From the NCBI GenBank assembly GCA_963422465.1, contig OY730174.1, positions 2,878,914-2,942,913 on the forward strand: a DNA stretch of 64,000 nucleotides. Reading direction: 5' to 3'. A program made the translations under genes and the position numbers. Under the pieces are notes generated by a model, which was not told the DNA's origin, searched no databases, and saw nothing but the letters and a program-made list of their open reading frames with translations. The stretch's first letter is position 1; each line of letters opens with the position of its first letter. Positions 61,905 through 64,000 of the stretch are shown piece by piece. The DNA comes from Lichina pygmaea (Eukaryota > Ascomycota > Lichinomycetes > Lichinales > Lichinaceae).

Positions 61905-63290
61905 ATGGCCTCAAAAAAGAAAAAACCCAGTCATCCCCAATACAACTCTAGAGTACCAACCTCTATACTGGCTCCCAGATCCCCCAACATCCAATCCAGC
62001 TCTTCTTCTTTATCTATTCCCCCAGAGCCAAGCCAACAAGATACCTCTCTGGCAACACCAGACCAACAAGCTGGAGAAAACACACTGCCAGTATCCCAGA
62101 TTGTTGAAGTCTGGCTAAACCAGTCTAAAGCTCCCCCAAAGGTACAGGCAGCATGGAAGAAAATCACCACCCAGCTAGCAAGCCATATAGCTACACCTTC
62201 CACCACTGGACAAGAGATCCAGAAAGTTCTCCAGAGACTGGACAGAATTGAGAAAAATATGCAAACACCAGCATCTAATCTCTCCTATGCCCAAGCAGTC
62301 CAGAAAGCTACAGTTCAGGAAATTCCAGTTCCCCAGAGAATCTTCAGTGAGATTACTATCAGACCTGGAGTCCAAATAGCACAGACAGGAAACAGAACAC
62401 CCTCCCAGCTTGTGCAGACTATCAAGAACAAAGTCCCTACATCTTGCCAGAAAGATATCAGAGCAGTCAGAAAGCTTCCTTCTGGTGATATTATCATCTC
62501 TCTGGAATCTCCCTCAGCCAAGACCCAACTAGAACAGAACAAAGACTGGATCTCTGCAGTGTTCTCTGAAGAAGCTAAGATCTCTTCCAGAATCTTCCCA
62601 GTCATGGTTCATGGAGTTCAAACAAAGGACTTTAACTCAGATAACCTGGAAGAGATAACTAAGACTATCTTCAGACAAAACCCTGGTATGGAAAACCAGG
62701 TCAAAATCCTGAGAACCTACTGGACCAGAAAGTCCAAACTTCTTAAGAAATCTGTGACATCTCTGCACATAGATCTTGCAACACCTGAGCAAGCTAATCT
62801 ACTAATCAAGAGAGGAGTTGTACTTGGCCACATAATCCATGAAGTAGAACCAGCACTTCTGGATACATCAGTGGTCCAATACTACAAATGCTCAAAGTTT
62901 GGACACCAGGCAAGAACCTGCCAAGCTCAAGCAAAGTGCCTGGCATGTGGAGGAAAACATGCCAGAAGAGATTGCCTAATTCCTCAAGAAAAGCTAGTTC
63001 CCAAATGTGCTAACTGTGGAGGGAAGCACTCTGCTTGGGAAAAAGCCTGCCCTAAAAAGCAGGAAGCTACACAGAAAGCTAGAGAATGCTGGCTCACCAG
63101 ACCTGGAAGATACACTACTCCAGAAAACATCTCTTCCACTTTTATCTTCTCTCCAAGCCAGACCACTAATACTGGAAGTGGCCCTAATCTATCTGATAGA
63201 GAGGATGGGAAGAAAAGAAAACAGGGAGAGCTGGTGAGAACTAGATCAAGTGCAAGACTTAGCTCTCAAGCAACCTCTCTGCAAACCTGA
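61905..63290 (+). CDS. LINE T1 ORF1 protein (Gag-like, CCHC zinc knuckles)
   Basis: 461 codons, uninterrupted. N-terminus is basic and Ser/Pro-rich (MASKKKKPSHPQYNS). A central region follows with SYAQAVQKATVQ and an RRM-like stretch (IRAVRKLPSGDIIISLES, ILRTYWTRKSKLLKKS). Three zinc knuckles lie near codons 326-385: YYKCSKFGHQARTC (first Cys replaced by Tyr), CLACGGKHARRDC and CANCGGKHSAWEKAC. The C-terminus is basic (DGKKRKQGEL). Tad-clade ORF1 proteins bind LINE RNA and form the transposition particle. The start is chosen at the ATG after the 5' UTR; the context GAGCTATGGCC has G at +4. Confidence 0.85.
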   Translation: MASKKKKPSHPQYNSRVPTSILAPRSPNIQSSSSSLSIPPEPSQQDTSLATPDQQAGENTLPVSQIVEVWLNQSKAPPKVQAAWKKITTQLASHIATPSTTGQEIQKVLQRLDRIEKNMQTPASNLSYAQAVQKATVQEIPVPQRIFSEITIRPGVQIAQTGNRTPSQLVQTIKNKVPTSCQKDIRAVRKLPSGDIIISLESPSAKTQLEQNKDWISAVFSEEAKISSRIFPVMVHGVQTKDFNSDNLEEITKTIFRQNPGMENQVKILRTYWTRKSKLLKKSVTSLHIDLATPEQANLLIKRGVVLGHIIHEVEPALLDTSVVQYYKCSKFGHQARTCQAQAKCLACGGKHARRDCLIPQEKLVPKCANCGGKHSAWEKACPKKQEATQKARECWLTRPGRYTTPENISSTFIFSPSQTTNTGSGPNLSDREDGKKRKQGELVRTRSSARLSSQATSLQT

Positions 63291-63357
63291 AGACTACCAC
63301 TAATCTTCCAAAACAAAACTCTTTTGAGATACTTGTGGATTCTAACCCAGAGGTTTG

Positions 63358-64000
63358 ATGAGTACACCAACTCTCAACCTTCTCCAGTATAATGTGCAGA
63401 AAAGCCAGACATGCCAAGATCTTCTACTAGCTAACCCCAGACTCCAGGAAGTGGATCTGATTGCACTTCAAGAACCTTGGAGAAATCCATACCAGGAAAC
63501 AAGTACCTCAACAGTCTTCTCAGCCTTCTACCCTCTTCAAGACCAAGTGTTAGGGAGAACTCTGGTTCTAATCAACAGAAGAATACAGAGGTCAGCTATA
63601 ACCCCTGTGTTCTGCAGCAAGGATTTAACATCACTGGAGATAAGAGTGCAAGCAAAAGTGTTCTGGGTACATAACCTGTACTTCACACCCACAAGCCAGG
63701 AAAACTACAGAGCATCAGCAGAAGCTCTACTGGATGTACTGGCCCAGGCACTGGAGAAAGAAGGAGAACATATTCTTCTGACTGACTCAAACCTCCACCA
63801 CTCATCCTGGTCAAAATCCTCCCAACTCTACTCTGAACTAGCTACTAAGTTCAAAGAACTCACAGATGATCAAGGACTAGAGCTGGCAATAGCACCTTTC
63901 ACACCAACAAGAGCAAGAACACTGGCAGAGCCTCCTTCCTCTGCTATTGACTTATCTTTTATTTCTCAGTGGGGATCTGGTTTAACCCTCTAAGAAAATT
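63358..64000 (+). pseudogene. LINE T1 ORF2, endonuclease joined to RT thumb by internal deletion
   Basis: The frame starts MSTPTLNLLQYNVQKSQ, 67 bp after ORF1. Endonuclease motifs: LLQYNVQKS, LIALQEPWRNP, VHNLYFTPTSQENY, ILLTDSNLHHSSWS, AIDLSFIS. The SDH motif and the entire RT catalytic core are absent: sequence jumps after ATTTCT to CAGTGGGGATCTGG, and the frame ends at TAA 63991-63993. The retained endonuclease residues look functional, but the protein cannot reverse-transcribe. Confidence 0.85.

Larger units (their letters stand above)
61297..64000 (+). mobile_element. LINE T1 (Tad-like), full 5' end, ORF2 internally deleted, continues beyond window
   Basis: A 5' UTR of about 600 bp, intact ORF1 (61905-63290), and ORF2 starting at 63358. 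Near 63970 the endonuclease sequence joins directly to the RT thumb region (GGGATCTGGTTTAACCCTCT, matching 2464-2490), so the whole RT core is missing. It is the best preserved LINE here and non-autonomous. Confidence 0.88.

Noticed and set aside
1-64000. Alternative genetic code in which TGA is sense
   Set aside because: At the same codon, sister copies have CAA, CGA or TGG instead, TAG and TAA occur as well, and the LINE ORF1 is open with standard code. Transition decay explains the stops.

Overview
The window is a gene-poor block of nested retrotransposons from a filamentous fungus, most probably a Pezizomycotina ascomycete. The evidence is the set of chromodomain-bearing Ty3/Gypsy elements (chromoviruses), Tad-like LINEs with CCHC ORF1 and ORF2 C-termini, one short fungal-type intron relic, and heavy CpG/CpA transition decay. 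No intact host gene, tRNA, rRNA or CRISPR array was found. The species cannot be named from the sequence.

Three Gypsy families can be separated. Family A has LTRs TGTTAAGG...TTTAACA, Gag of 497 codons and Pol of about 1164. Family B has LTRs TGTTACAAC...GCAACA, Gag of 499 codons and Pol of about 1099. Family C has LTRs TGTCACAG...TTGTCACA. Two LINE families are present: T1 (A-rich tail, three CCHC knuckles in ORF1) and T2 (GC-rich, ATAC-repeat tail).

Layout: 1-6374 family A copy A1 (+, 5' end outside the window), split by a chimeric T1 LINE (912-3335, 14-bp duplication). 6375-9261 LINE fragments plus a small exon/intron relic. 9262-19526 a cluster of family B copies B1 (+, partial), B2 (+, complete) and B3 (-, partial). 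19636-44928 family C (-), containing a LINE fragment (21456-21926) and complete element A2 (23905-43319, duplication GAGAC); A2 itself contains B4 (-, 24443-30864) and B5 (+, 35620-42082). 44929-48060 a T1 LINE with an inverted 5' part. 48115-60989 complete element A3 (duplication ACACA) containing B6 (-, 50836-57449, duplication AGTGA). 60998-64000 a minisatellite and a T1 LINE with an intact ORF1 but a deleted reverse transcriptase.

The Gypsy copies keep their length almost exactly (gag is 1500 nt in all four complete B copies; pol is 3297-3300 nt) but carry many in-frame stops. Those stops are explained by CGA to TGA, CAA/CAG to TAA/TAG and TGG to TAG/TGA, so decay is by C-to-T transition rather than indels.

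The most interesting content is a second, antisense gene at the 3' end of both chromodomain families A and B. It starts 44-61 bp inside the 3' LTR, runs against pol, and ends inside the chromodomain coding region. It predicts a Cys/His-rich, zinc-finger-like N-terminus followed by a coiled coil. Its length is identical in all copies of a family (573 nt in three A copies, 501 nt in four B copies). The two families also show LTR/primer-site complementarity that suggests Tf1-like self-priming of reverse transcription.
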